Positions 16,485-23,782 of a stretch of DNA of 36,333 bases are shown here, piece after piece. The notes under the pieces were generated by a model. That model had not been told where the DNA came from. It made no database searches and was given only the letters and a program-made list of their open reading frames with translations. The position numbers and the translations under genes were made by a program. Position 1 is the stretch's first letter, and every line of letters begins with the position of its first letter. This DNA comes from Clostridia bacterium (lineage in GTDB: Bacteria; Bacillota; Clostridia; Oscillospirales; CAG-272): positions 1 through 36,333 of the forward strand of contig JAFXGC010000096.1 of the NCBI GenBank assembly GCA_017513325.1, in the 5' to 3' direction.

Positions 16485-17663
16485 GTGAATTATCAAAAAA
16501 CCAAAACAGCGTGTTATCTTGGTTACGTAACTCACGCTGTAGCAGTAAACCTGGCTCCGCTTTTGTTCGCTTGTTTTCAGCGTACATATGAGGTGAAGCT
16601 GGGTTTTCTTGCTTTTTTAACCTTTATAACTTTTACAGTTCAGATTTTCGTAGACCTTTCAGCTGTGAAGTTTATTGAAAAGGTAAGCTTCAGAGCACTT
16701 GCTGTAACAAGTCAGTATTTGTGTGCTATAGGTCTTGTTTTGCTTGGCATTTTGCCCGATATGATAATGCCGGAGATTGCATTTCTCATAGCTTCAGCAT
16801 TTTATTCCGTTGGCAGCGGAATGGCTGAAGTTGTGCTTTCACCGCTGATTGAAGCTATTCCTGAAGAAGGCAAAGGATCATCTCTTTCTTTGCTGCATTC
16901 TTTTTATTCATGGGGCCACGTGCTTGTTATTTTAGTGACAACGCTTCTGTTGAGACTGACCGGGGATGAATTGTGGTTTGTTATACCTGTTATTTGGTCT
17001 TCAATACCTCTCAGTTGTGCGGTGAAATTCAGTCGTGTGCCAATTCCAGATATGATCTGTCACGAAGAAGGAAAAAGCATCAATGGGCTTTTTAAATGCA
17101 AATTATTCGTTCTCTTTTTCGTAATGATGATATCTGCAGGGGCACTGGAACAGATAATGGCTCAATGGTCCTCTTATTACGCTGAGGTAGCTTTGAGTGT
17201 TCCGAAAACAATGGGAGACCTTATAGGTCCGTTTATATTTGCTGTTGCTATGGCTGTTGGAAGAACGTACTATGGGGTATTTGGCAGCAGAGTTGAACTG
17301 AATAGAGCACTGGTGATTCTATCTGTGCTGACAGCATTGTGTTTTATTTCAGTCTCACTTGCAGAATTGCCTATAGTCAGTCTGTGCTCTATGGGTGTAT
17401 CCGGTATTGGAATAAGTTTGTTGTGGCCGGGAGTGCTGTCTTTGGCTAAAGAAAAATATAAAGGCGGAGGTGCATCAATGTTTGCATTTTTGGCCTTTGG
17501 AGGGGATATCGGATGTTCTCTCGGACCCTTTATGTGCGGCAGTATTTCGGATATGATTGAAAGTAGCAATTCGCTTAGAATAGGTATTTTATCCGGAGTT
17601 TTGTTTTCTTTAATTATGATAACAGGTCTTATATTGATAATAAAAAGAAAAAAAGTCTCGTAA
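16485..17663 (+). CDS. Major facilitator superfamily transporter
   Basis: A 392-residue protein with about 12 predicted membrane helices in two sets of six, separated by a polar loop near residues 185-205 (FSRVPIPDMICHEEGKS). The N-terminal half has a typical short charged loop (FIEKVSFRAL), and the second half has SVGVSGIG-type small-residue helices. This fits the MFS fold of sugar or drug permeases; the substrate is unknown. The start is GTG with GGAG 11 bases upstream. The stop codon lies in the loop of a strong terminator shared with the convergent iron operon. Confidence 0.85.
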   Translation: MNYQKTKTACYLGYVTHAVAVNLAPLLFACFQRTYEVKLGFLAFLTFITFTVQIFVDLSAVKFIEKVSFRALAVTSQYLCAIGLVLLGILPDMIMPEIAFLIASAFYSVGSGMAEVVLSPLIEAIPEEGKGSSLSLLHSFYSWGHVLVILVTTLLLRLTGDELWFVIPVIWSSIPLSCAVKFSRVPIPDMICHEEGKSINGLFKCKLFVLFFVMMISAGALEQIMAQWSSYYAEVALSVPKTMGDLIGPFIFAVAMAVGRTYYGVFGSRVELNRALVILSVLTALCFISVSLAELPIVSLCSMGVSGIGISLLWPGVLSLAKEKYKGGGASMFAFLAFGGDIGCSLGPFMCGSISDMIESSNSLRIGILSGVLFSLIMITGLILIIKRKKVS

Positions 17664-17675
17664 GAGACTTTTTTT
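17648..17675. terminator. Bidirectional terminator between MFS gene and feo operon
   Basis: A 12-bp perfect stem (AAAAAAAGTCTC / GAGACTTTTTTT) with a GTAA loop, and T-runs on both strands. It serves both convergent transcripts. Confidence 0.92.
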
Positions 17676-17720
17676 CTTCTTGGCATATGTATTTGGTATT
17701 CTATGAAAAGAATTTGGAAA

Positions 17721-17873
17721 TCATTTTTTGTGGCAGCTTTCGCTGAATGCACAGCCGTTGCAACCACAGGAGCAGGAGGATTTTCCTTGCTTCTTTTTTA
17801 TTATTTCATTTACAATGATTGCAATAAATATAATTGCAATCACTGATGCGATAATTATTGTAGGAGCGTTCAT
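17721..17873 (-). CDS. FeoB-associated Cys-rich membrane protein (50 aa)
   Basis: Translation gives 50 residues: one hydrophobic helix (MNAPTIIIASVIAIIFIAII), a lysine-rich turn (KKKQGK), then a cysteine cluster with spacing C-S-C-G-C-N-G-C and a final SCHKK. This is the pattern of the short FeoB-associated Cys-rich proteins found after feoB in Firmicutes. It is probably a membrane-tethered metal-binding accessory of the Fe2+ channel. GGAGG precedes the ATG, 17 bases past the feoB stop, so it is the third gene of the operon. Confidence 0.9.
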   Translation of the reverse strand: MNAPTIIIASVIAIIFIAIIVNEIIKKKQGKSSCSCGCNGCAFSESCHKK

Positions 17874-17890
17874 AACAACCTCCGAAGGAT

Positions 17891-20038
17891 TTACTTTTTG
17901 TTGAATTTATTGGGGCGAACAAGAAGCCAGATAAGAGCAGCAAGCACAACAAATGCGATTGCTGTAGCAACTGTAAATGCGCCGCCTGAAATAAGTGAAC
18001 CGATCTGGAACACGATAAGGGAAATTGCATATGCAAATACGCACATATAAGCAATTGCGCCAACGGACCACTTCCAGTTGTTCATTTCGCGCTTGATTGC
18101 ACCCATAGCCGCGAAGCAGGGAGCGCAAAGAAGGTTGAATATCATGAAGGAGAAACCAGCAAGCTTATTACCTGCAAATATTTCATAACCAACGAGAGCG
18201 AGCTTTGCGGATTCACCGGATTCAACAAGCTCGAATGCAAGATCAGCGTCGGCCATAGATGTGAGTGAACCGAATACGCCAACAACCTCTTCTTTAGCAA
18301 CCAGACCGAGAATTGTGGCAACTGCAGCCTGCCATGTGCCGAAACCAAGTGGCTTAAAAATAGTTGCAATTGCTGATCCTATGATATTGAGCACCGATGT
18401 TTCATCACCTGTTATAAAGTGGAGACCACCTTCAAAAGAAATACTGTTGAAAATCCAAATCAGTATGCTGGCAGCAAGAATAACAGTGCCGGCGCGCTTT
18501 ATAAAGGACCAACCTCTGTCCCATGTTGTTCTGAACACATTGCTTGCAACGGGAGCGTGGTATGCAGGGAGCTCCATTACGAAGGGAGCAGGGTCACCTG
18601 CAAAAAGTTTTGTTTTCTTGAGAATTATTCCGGAAACAACAACTGCGCCAATGCCTATAAAGTAAGCAGCAGTTGCAACCCAGGCGCTGCCGCCGAAGAG
18701 AGCTCCTGCAATAAGACCAACGATAGGCATTTTTGCACTGCAGGGAATAAAGCCGGTTGTCATAATAGTAATTTTGCGGTCGCGATCCTGTTCAATTGTA
18801 CGGCTCGCCATAATTCCGGGAACGCCACATCCACTTGCAATGAGCATAGGGATAAAGCTTTTTCCTGAAAGACCAAACTTACGGAAAAGTCTGTCCATAA
18901 TGAACGCAACTCTTGACATATATCCACAGTCTTCAAGAAGAGAGAGCATAATAAAGAGGATAAGCATCTGAGGAACGAAACCAAGAACAGCACCAACGCC
19001 GCTGAGAATTCCGTCAGCAATAAGACTTGTGAGCCAATCAGCACATCCTGCATTTACAAGAAAATCTGTAGCTCCGGGAATTATCCATTCTCCGAAAAGA
19101 ATGTCGTTCATAAAACCAACAGTCCAGTCACCGATTGTTCCGATAGAAATTGTATAAACAAACCACATAATTACTGCGAAAATAGGAAGCGCAAGGATTC
19201 TGTTAGTAAGAACCTTGTCTATTTTATCGGAAGTTGAAAGTTTGCCTGCATTTTTCTTAACATAGCACTGGCGAACAATATTTGTCACGTAAACGTATCG
19301 CTCGTTGGTGATGATAGCTTCTGCGTCATCATCAAGCTCTTCTTCAACAGCAACAATATCAGCTTCAATGTGGTCAAGTTTTGATTTTTCAAGGGAAAAG
19401 TCTTCAAGCAACTTGTAGTCACGTTCAAAAATCTTGATCGCATACCATCTTTGTTGTTCTTCGGGAAGGCTGTGAACTGTTGCTTCTTCGATGTGCGCTA
19501 TTGCGTGTTCAACAGTGCCTGAGAAAATATGACGGGGAATAATCTTTCCAATTTTAGCCGCTTCAATTGCTGCTTCTGCCGCTTCAATAATACCGTCACC
19601 TTTCAGCGCAGAAATTTCAACGATTTTGCAACCGATTTTTTTGCTTAGTTTTTCAATATCAATTATGTCACCGTTTCTGCGTACAATATCCATCATATTG
19701 ATTGCAATAACAACGGGAATTCCAAGCTCCATAAGCTGTGTTGTAAGATAAAGGTTTCTCTCAAGGTTAGTGCCGTCAACTATGTTTAAAATTGCATCTG
19801 GACGTTCACCTATGAGATAGTTTCTCGCAACAACCTCCTCAAGAGTGTAAGGAGAAAGGGAATAGATACCCGGAAGGTCTGTAACTGTAACGTTATCGTA
19901 TTTTTTTATTTTTCCTTCTTTTTTTTCAACAGTAACACCGGGCCAGTTGCCGACATACTGGTTAGCACCTGTAAGTGCATTAAACATGGTAGTCTTACCG
20001 CTGTTAGGATTTCCGGCAAGAGCAATGGTAATATTCAT
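17891..20038 (-). CDS. feoB: Ferrous iron transport protein B
   Basis: The Fe2+ permease, 715 residues. The N-terminal G domain has G1 GNPNSGKT (9-16), G3 DLPG (54-57), G4 NMMD (114-117) and G5 SALKGDG, followed by a helical GDI-like domain to about residue 270. The membrane part carries the gate motifs GCGVPGIMASRT, FIPCSAKMPIVG and APCFAAMGAI. The start follows AAGGAG. It is downstream of feoA with a GTTAGC operator copy between them and upstream of the small Cys-rich protein. Iron-dependent repression is inferred from those sites. Confidence 0.97.
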   Translation of the reverse strand: MNITIALAGNPNSGKTTMFNALTGANQYVGNWPGVTVEKKEGKIKKYDNVTVTDLPGIYSLSPYTLEEVVARNYLIGERPDAILNIVDGTNLERNLYLTTQLMELGIPVVIAINMMDIVRRNGDIIDIEKLSKKIGCKIVEISALKGDGIIEAAEAAIEAAKIGKIIPRHIFSGTVEHAIAHIEEATVHSLPEEQQRWYAIKIFERDYKLLEDFSLEKSKLDHIEADIVAVEEELDDDAEAIITNERYVYVTNIVRQCYVKKNAGKLSTSDKIDKVLTNRILALPIFAVIMWFVYTISIGTIGDWTVGFMNDILFGEWIIPGATDFLVNAGCADWLTSLIADGILSGVGAVLGFVPQMLILFIMLSLLEDCGYMSRVAFIMDRLFRKFGLSGKSFIPMLIASGCGVPGIMASRTIEQDRDRKITIMTTGFIPCSAKMPIVGLIAGALFGGSAWVATAAYFIGIGAVVVSGIILKKTKLFAGDPAPFVMELPAYHAPVASNVFRTTWDRGWSFIKRAGTVILAASILIWIFNSISFEGGLHFITGDETSVLNIIGSAIATIFKPLGFGTWQAAVATILGLVAKEEVVGVFGSLTSMADADLAFELVESGESAKLALVGYEIFAGNKLAGFSFMIFNLLCAPCFAAMGAIKREMNNWKWSVGAIAYMCVFAYAISLIVFQIGSLISGGAFTVATAIAFVVLAALIWLLVRPNKFNKK

Positions 20039-20055
20039 CGTAATGTCTCCTTGTC

Positions 20056-20071
20056 GTTAGCATTTGCTAAC
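20056..20071. promoter_or_regulatory. Operator-like palindrome 3, between feoA and feoB
   Basis: GTTAGC-ATTT-GCTAAC, the same half-sites and spacing as the two copies upstream of feoA. An overlapping hairpin (AGCATTTG / CAAATGCT, 20059-20079) could also form in the mRNA. Confidence 0.7.
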
Positions 20072-20107
20072 CAAATGCTATAAAAACAAAAATAATTTCA
20101 GATTGGA

Positions 20108-20329
20108 TTATTCAACTTCTATCATTTCAGCATCAGCTTTTCTAATAGAAAGCTCATATCCGCGAACAGTTATTTCAAGAGGATCTCCAAGGGGCGCAAC
20201 TTTTCTAATACAGAGGTCCACTCCTTTAGTGATGCCCATATCCATAATTCTACGCTTAACTGCGCCTTCTCCATGGAGTTTAATTACTTTAACCGGCTTG
20301 CCTATTTTGGCATCTTTAAGTGTGTTCAT
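20108..20329 (-). CDS. feoA: Ferrous iron transport protein A
   Basis: A 73-residue SH3-like FeoA protein: the family pattern KVIKLHGEGAVKRRIMDMGITKGVDL is followed by VAPLGDPLEITVRGYELSIRKADAEMIEV. FeoA is a cytoplasmic partner needed for FeoB-driven Fe2+ uptake. The ATG after GGAG is chosen; an in-frame ATG six codons earlier overlaps the ribosome site itself. It is the first gene of feoA-feoB-Cys-rich protein, with a near-consensus promoter and two operator copies just upstream. Confidence 0.95.
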   Translation of the reverse strand: MNTLKDAKIGKPVKVIKLHGEGAVKRRIMDMGITKGVDLCIRKVAPLGDPLEITVRGYELSIRKADAEMIEVE

Positions 20330-20358
20330 ATGAATCTCCTTTAACATATAAACGTTAA

Positions 20359-20408
20359 GTTAGCGAGGGCTAACCGTACTTAATTTTTTAAGGTTAGCCT
20401 TCGCTAAC
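20359..20408. promoter_or_regulatory. Two operator-like palindromes upstream of feoA
   Basis: Two copies of GTTAGC-N4-GCTAAC, at 20359-20374 and 20393-20408. The second is extended to GGTTAGC...GCTAACC. The two sites are also inverted copies of each other (17-base arms, one mismatch, 16 bases apart). The half-sites resemble DtxR/MntR-type boxes. The second lies at the expected transcription start of the feoA promoter, so bound repressor would block initiation. Confidence 0.8.
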
Positions 20409-20415
20409 CACAACT

Positions 20416-20444
20416 ATAATACTACCATAATTATCCTTTGTCAA
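20416..20444 (-). promoter_or_regulatory. Promoter of feoA-feoB operon
   Basis: On the minus strand, TTGACA (20444-20439) and TATTAT (20421-20416) are 17 bases apart. The -10 ends seven bases before the nearer GTTAGC operator. Confidence 0.85.
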
Positions 20445-20491
20445 GAACTTTTTTTGATTTTTTAAATTTTGTCAAAATTGAACTATTTTCG

Positions 20492-20520
20492 TTTACAAAT
20501 GTAAAATCCTGTGGTATACT
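20492..20520 (+). promoter_or_regulatory. Promoter of the TIM-barrel gene, predicting a leaderless transcript
   Basis: TTTACA (20492-20497) and TATACT (20515-20520) are 17 bases apart. Only seven bases separate the -10 from the ATG at 20528, so transcription should begin at or next to the start codon. No ribosome site is present. Confidence 0.65.
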
Positions 20521-20527
20521 TTTTTCT

Positions 20528-21310
20528 ATGAAAAAGGGTATATTTATATATTTTGGTTTTGAAATGGAAATGCGTGATCGTATTGATCTCGTGAAAAAAG
20601 CTGGCTTTGATTCCATAATGGTCTGGGCTGCTGATGAGGATATTGCCCACACAGTATCATATGCCAGGAAGCAGGGGCTTTATGTTTCAAATGCACATCT
20701 GCCTTTCAAAAATATCAATTGCATATGGGAAGAAGGAGATGCAGGGGATATAATGGCAGATGAGTTTTGCCGTCTTTTAAAAGTTTGCGGTGAGCTCAGT
20801 ATTCCTGCAGCTGTTTATCACGTGTCCAGCTCCTTTACGCCCCCGCCATATAATATGAAGGGAATAGAGCGTATCCGAAAAGTAGTTAAAGCCGCTGAAG
20901 AATACGGTGTTGATATAGCTTTTGAAAATCTTCGTAGGATAGACTATTTGCAATATGTATATGATAACGTAAAGTCAGAGAGAGCAAAGTTTTGTTTTGA
21001 TTGCGGACATCATAACTATTTGTGTCCCGAGCTTGATTTACTTGAAATGTTCGGCGATAAACTTGTAGCAGTCCATCTTCATGATAATTTTGGAGATTAT
21101 GATTGGCATATGTTGCCGTTTGATGCAAAAGTGGACTATGAAATGGTAGCCGGGGGACTTGCTTCAGTTGGGTACGAGGGTCCCGTTTCCCTGGAAGTGC
21201 ATCAGGACGTGCACGAGATGTATAAGGACTATACTCCCGAGCAGTTTGTGTTTGAGGCGTATGACAGAGCAGTTCTGATCGAGAAAATGATCAGCAACAA
21301 AACAGTGTAA
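20528..21310 (+). CDS. Sugar phosphate isomerase/epimerase-like TIM-barrel protein
   Basis: A 260-residue xylose isomerase-like TIM barrel (AP endonuclease 2 family). Metal-ligand motifs are visible as NAHLPF, AVYHVSS, DIAFENLRR, KFCFDCGHHNY, LVAVHLHDNFGDYDWHMLPFD and VSLEVHQDV. Substrates of the family range from ketose epimers to inosose; none can be assigned here. The ATG at 20528 is chosen for its fit to the family start (KKGIFIYFGFEM). An in-frame ATG 30 codons earlier would begin inside the feoA promoter and adds residues unlike the family. It is divergent from feoA and appears leaderless. Confidence 0.87.
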   Translation: MKKGIFIYFGFEMEMRDRIDLVKKAGFDSIMVWAADEDIAHTVSYARKQGLYVSNAHLPFKNINCIWEEGDAGDIMADEFCRLLKVCGELSIPAAVYHVSSSFTPPPYNMKGIERIRKVVKAAEEYGVDIAFENLRRIDYLQYVYDNVKSERAKFCFDCGHHNYLCPELDLLEMFGDKLVAVHLHDNFGDYDWHMLPFDAKVDYEMVAGGLASVGYEGPVSLEVHQDVHEMYKDYTPEQFVFEAYDRAVLIEKMISNKTV

Positions 21311-21325
21311 ATATAGCGAATCTTG

Positions 21326-21354
21326 TTGACTATACAACAAGATCGGTTTATAAT
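21326..21354 (+). promoter_or_regulatory. Strong promoter upstream of leader peptide and EamA transporter
   Basis: TTGACT (21326-21331) and a perfect TATAAT (21349-21354) are 17 bases apart, about 36 bases before the short leader reading frame and about 160 bases before the transporter start. Confidence 0.85.
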
Positions 21355-21389
21355 AGTTGTAGCAAAAGATTCTATTTTATGAGGACTTT

Positions 21390-21461
21390 ATGAAAAAATT
21401 TATGTTGAACCAAGGAGTCCGTATTCAGAAATATTATCCTTATTTTTATCTCAGCGGCTGA
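21390..21461 (+). CDS. Candidate 23-residue Tyr/Phe-rich leader peptide
   Basis: A short frame starting ATG eight bases after GAGG and encoding MKKFMLNQGVRIQKYYPYFY then LSG and a stop. Residues 15-20 are Y-Y-P-Y-F-Y: four tyrosines and one phenylalanine in six codons. It lies between a strong promoter and the transporter gene, and its stop codon falls in the left arm of a hairpin. This layout is like the leader peptides of amino-acid attenuation systems. I infer a regulatory role; the peptide itself need have no function. It could still be a chance frame in a long 5' UTR. Confidence 0.5.
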   Translation: MKKFMLNQGVRIQKYYPYFYLSG

Positions 21462-21487
21462 TATTAAATTTTTATATTCAATATCAG
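21458..21487 (+). other. Hairpin at the end of the leader peptide
   Basis: CTGATATT (21458-21465) pairs with AATATCAG (21480-21487) around a 14-nt AT-rich loop. The left arm holds the leader-peptide stop codon. An overlapping small palindrome TCAGC-G-GCTGA offers an alternative fold. No U-tract follows. Confidence 0.5.
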
Positions 21488-21517
21488 TTATAATTAAAAA
21501 TTAAGGAGTATTAAATA

Positions 21518-22441
21518 ATGAATTGGTTTTGGTTTGCGATTTTAGCACTTATATGTTGGTCTGGTTCAGACCTGTTTTCAAAGATTGGCTGCCGCGACAG
21601 CGACGATAAAACAAGCCATCTTAAAATGGTAACGGCGGTTGGCGTCGTTATGGGTCTTCACGCTGCATACGTAATATTTGTTGGCGGCGTTGAAATTTCC
21701 TGGGACGTTATTATTACGTATCTTCCCGTATCAGCTTTGTATATTCTTTCCATGACCATTGGATATATGGGCCTTCGTTATATCGAGCTTTCAATTTCTT
21801 CACCTATCTGTAATTCATCCGGTGCGCTTGTAGCGGTAATGGCAATAACGATGTCTCTCATCACCCGTGACACAGCAGGCATCAGCGTGCCTCAGATTAT
21901 TGCAACGGCCCTTGTTTGTATCGGTGTTATAAGCCTTGGATTCGTTGAAGCAAGAGAGGACGAGGAGGCAAGACTTGTCCGTCAGTCTGTTTCAAATTAT
22001 AAGTATTCAAAATCTGTTTTAGCAATTCTTCTTCCCGTTATCTACTGTATTCTTGACGCAGCGGGAACCTTTGCAGACAGTCTTGTTCTTGAAAAGCTTA
22101 ACGAGGACAGCGCAAACGTTGCGTACGAGCTCACGTTCCTTGCTTGCGGTATCGTTTGCCTTGTCATTCTTCTTATTAAGCGTTCCAAGTTCACAGTAAA
22201 GAGAGAGGCTCCCAAATATATCGGCGCGCTCTTTGAAACGGTAGGACAGTTTGCATATATCTATGCTCTGGCAGATGAAGAGCACGTTGCGATGTCTGCT
22301 CCCATCATATCTGCTTATTGCCTTGCTTCCGTGCTTTGGAGTCGCCTTTTCCTTAAGGAAAAGCTTTCCTGGAAGCATTACGTTTCAATTGCTGTTGCAG
22401 CAGTTGGTATAGTAGTTCTCGGAGTTCTTGATGAATTATAA
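21518..22441 (+). CDS. EamA/DMT-family transporter
   Basis: A 307-residue membrane protein with about ten helices in two repeats, typical of the drug/metabolite transporter superfamily. The N-terminal ALICWSGSDLFSKIG, the repeat motif GYMGLRYIELSISSPICNSSG and the second-repeat GQFAYIYALADEEHVAMSAP fit EamA domains. A charged cytoplasmic stretch (EAREDEEARLVRQS) links the repeats. EamA proteins often export amino acids or other metabolites. AAGGAG precedes the ATG. The ~160-base leader with a Tyr/Phe-rich frame suggests control by aromatic amino acid supply, but the substrate is not shown by the sequence. Confidence 0.88.
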   Translation: MNWFWFAILALICWSGSDLFSKIGCRDSDDKTSHLKMVTAVGVVMGLHAAYVIFVGGVEISWDVIITYLPVSALYILSMTIGYMGLRYIELSISSPICNSSGALVAVMAITMSLITRDTAGISVPQIIATALVCIGVISLGFVEAREDEEARLVRQSVSNYKYSKSVLAILLPVIYCILDAAGTFADSLVLEKLNEDSANVAYELTFLACGIVCLVILLIKRSKFTVKREAPKYIGALFETVGQFAYIYALADEEHVAMSAPIISAYCLASVLWSRLFLKEKLSWKHYVSIAVAAVGIVVLGVLDEL

Positions 22442-22449
22442 TACGAAAT

Positions 22450-22478
22450 AAAAAAGTCCGCTTTAAGCGGACTTTTTT
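22450..22478. terminator. Bidirectional terminator between EamA gene and ThrE operon
   Basis: A 14-bp perfect stem (AAAAAAGTCCGCTT / AAGCGGACTTTTTT) around one central base, with T-runs on both strands, between convergent genes. Confidence 0.92.
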
Positions 22479-22927
22479 TTCAGTTTGTTAATTACGGCAA
22501 ATATAAATTTAACAAGAGATGAAATTGCGATAATTCCCATTGCAAGTGCAAGAGCAAGTTCTACGGTGTAGAAAGCTCTGGAGAAAAAATCATACCATTG
22601 CTGGTTCAAAGCGAATTTCATAGTATAATATAAAGAACCACCGGGAACGTGGGGAATGATAGCAGGAACGAGGAATGTTGTTGTTGGAGTTTTCATAATT
22701 CTTGCCAGTGCTTCGGCATAAACGGCAACGAAGGCAGCGGAAAGAAAATATCTTATAACCTCGCTTTCAAACCAAATCTGCAGAACAAGGCACAAGCTCC
22801 AGGAAAACAATCCACCGAGACCTGCCAGAATAAGTTTTTTTCCGCGGATGTTGTAAAGAATTGAGAATCCGAAAGACCCAATTGTGCCCATCAGCACCTG
22901 AATTATGCTTTTAACGATGATATTCAT
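22463..22927 (-). CDS. ThrE_2-type small subunit of threonine/serine exporter
   Basis: A 154-residue, four-to-five-helix membrane protein. The motif TTTFLVPAIIPHVPGGSLYYTM is characteristic of the ThrE_2 (DUF3815) family, the C-terminal half of ThrE-type exporters when the protein is split in two. It overlaps the upstream ThrE gene by ATGA, so the two parts are translationally coupled and probably form one transporter. The first helix (SIIQVLMGTIGSFGFSILY) and a basic C-terminus (KLKKKS) suggest a cytoplasmic end. Confidence 0.93.
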   Translation of the reverse strand: MNIIVKSIIQVLMGTIGSFGFSILYNIRGKKLILAGLGGLFSWSLCLVLQIWFESEVIRYFLSAAFVAVYAEALARIMKTPTTTFLVPAIIPHVPGGSLYYTMKFALNQQWYDFFSRAFYTVELALALAMGIIAISSLVKFIFAVINKLKKKSA

Positions 22928-23685
22928 ATTCCCGCACCTCCGATCACTAATGCGGATAAAATATATCCTGCAGCAATAGAAAGAGCGATGAGTATAACCT
23001 CACAAAGTCTTAAAACGCCTGCCATAATGTCACCACTTATAAGGTCTCGCAGAGAATTGGTCAGTCCAACTCCGGGGATAAGGAGCATAATATTTCCTAT
23101 AACAATATTGTCAATAGATTCCCCAAATCCGTTGTTCACGCACAGAAATGCCAAAAAGCACATTGCAAATGATGATAGAAGGCTGGAAAATACCTGATTT
23201 ACTTTGGATATTCCGTTGAGATATACGATCAATCGTAAAACAACGCCTATAATTGCAGAAACTCCTGCATCAGCGAAACTTCCTCCAAAGAAAACAGTGA
23301 AAGCCCCGGCTATCGCTCCGTATGTAATGCATTCAAACCACAAAGGATACCTTTTGGAGTTTTTGATGGCCTTGATTTTTTCGTGCACTACTTCGAGATC
23401 AGGTTTTTTTGTGCACATTTCTCTTGAAAGCTGGTTAAGCTTGTCAAGCTTGGTGAGATCGGTTTTATATGAAGAAATTCGGCGTGTCTGGGTAATGTTT
23501 CTGTGCTCATTGTCTTCAAGCGTTGCAATAATACTTGAGGTGATCGTAAAAACATCAATTCTCTTCACTCCGTATGAAGAACAGATTCGTTTGATGCAGT
23601 CTTCAACTCTGTATATTTCAGCACCGCTTATAAGCATTTGTTCGCCAATATCAAGAGCACAGGATAAAAGGAAGCTCGAGTCCAT
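22924..23685 (-). CDS. ThrE-family (DUF1212) large subunit of threonine/serine exporter
   Basis: A 253-residue protein. The cytoplasmic N-terminal domain reads ALDIGEQMLISGAEIYRVEDCIKRICSSYG, the family signature, and continues to about residue 115. Five helices follow, with a PGVGLTNSLRDLISGDIMAG loop that is highly typical. Together with the ThrE_2 protein that follows with a four-base overlap it should form a proton-driven exporter of small amino acids such as threonine and serine. AGGAGG lies five bases before the ATG, and a promoter is visible upstream. Confidence 0.94.
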   Translation of the reverse strand: MDSSFLLSCALDIGEQMLISGAEIYRVEDCIKRICSSYGVKRIDVFTITSSIIATLEDNEHRNITQTRRISSYKTDLTKLDKLNQLSREMCTKKPDLEVVHEKIKAIKNSKRYPLWFECITYGAIAGAFTVFFGGSFADAGVSAIIGVVLRLIVYLNGISKVNQVFSSLLSSFAMCFLAFLCVNNGFGESIDNIVIGNIMLLIPGVGLTNSLRDLISGDIMAGVLRLCEVILIALSIAAGYILSALVIGGAGI

Positions 23686-23712
23686 ATAACCTCCTGGATT
23701 TTTGATAAAAAT

Positions 23713-23741
23713 ATTGTATCACGATTTATGTTTTTTCGCAA
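23713..23741 (-). promoter_or_regulatory. Promoter of ThrE operon
   Basis: On the minus strand, TTGCGA (23741-23736) and TACAAT (23718-23713) are 17 bases apart, 28 bases before the ThrE start. Confidence 0.7.
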
Positions 23742-23750
23742 TAGAAATAT

Positions 23751-23780
23751 AAAAAACGAGGTGTTTCCACCTCGTTTTTT
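23751..23780 (-). terminator. Terminator of DUF3048 lipoprotein gene
   Basis: A 13-bp stem (AAAAAACGAGGTG / CACCTCGTTTTTT) with a four-base loop, two bases beyond the lipoprotein stop codon. It has an A-run and T-run on either side and so is functional in the minus direction. Confidence 0.9.
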
Positions 23781-23782
23781 GC

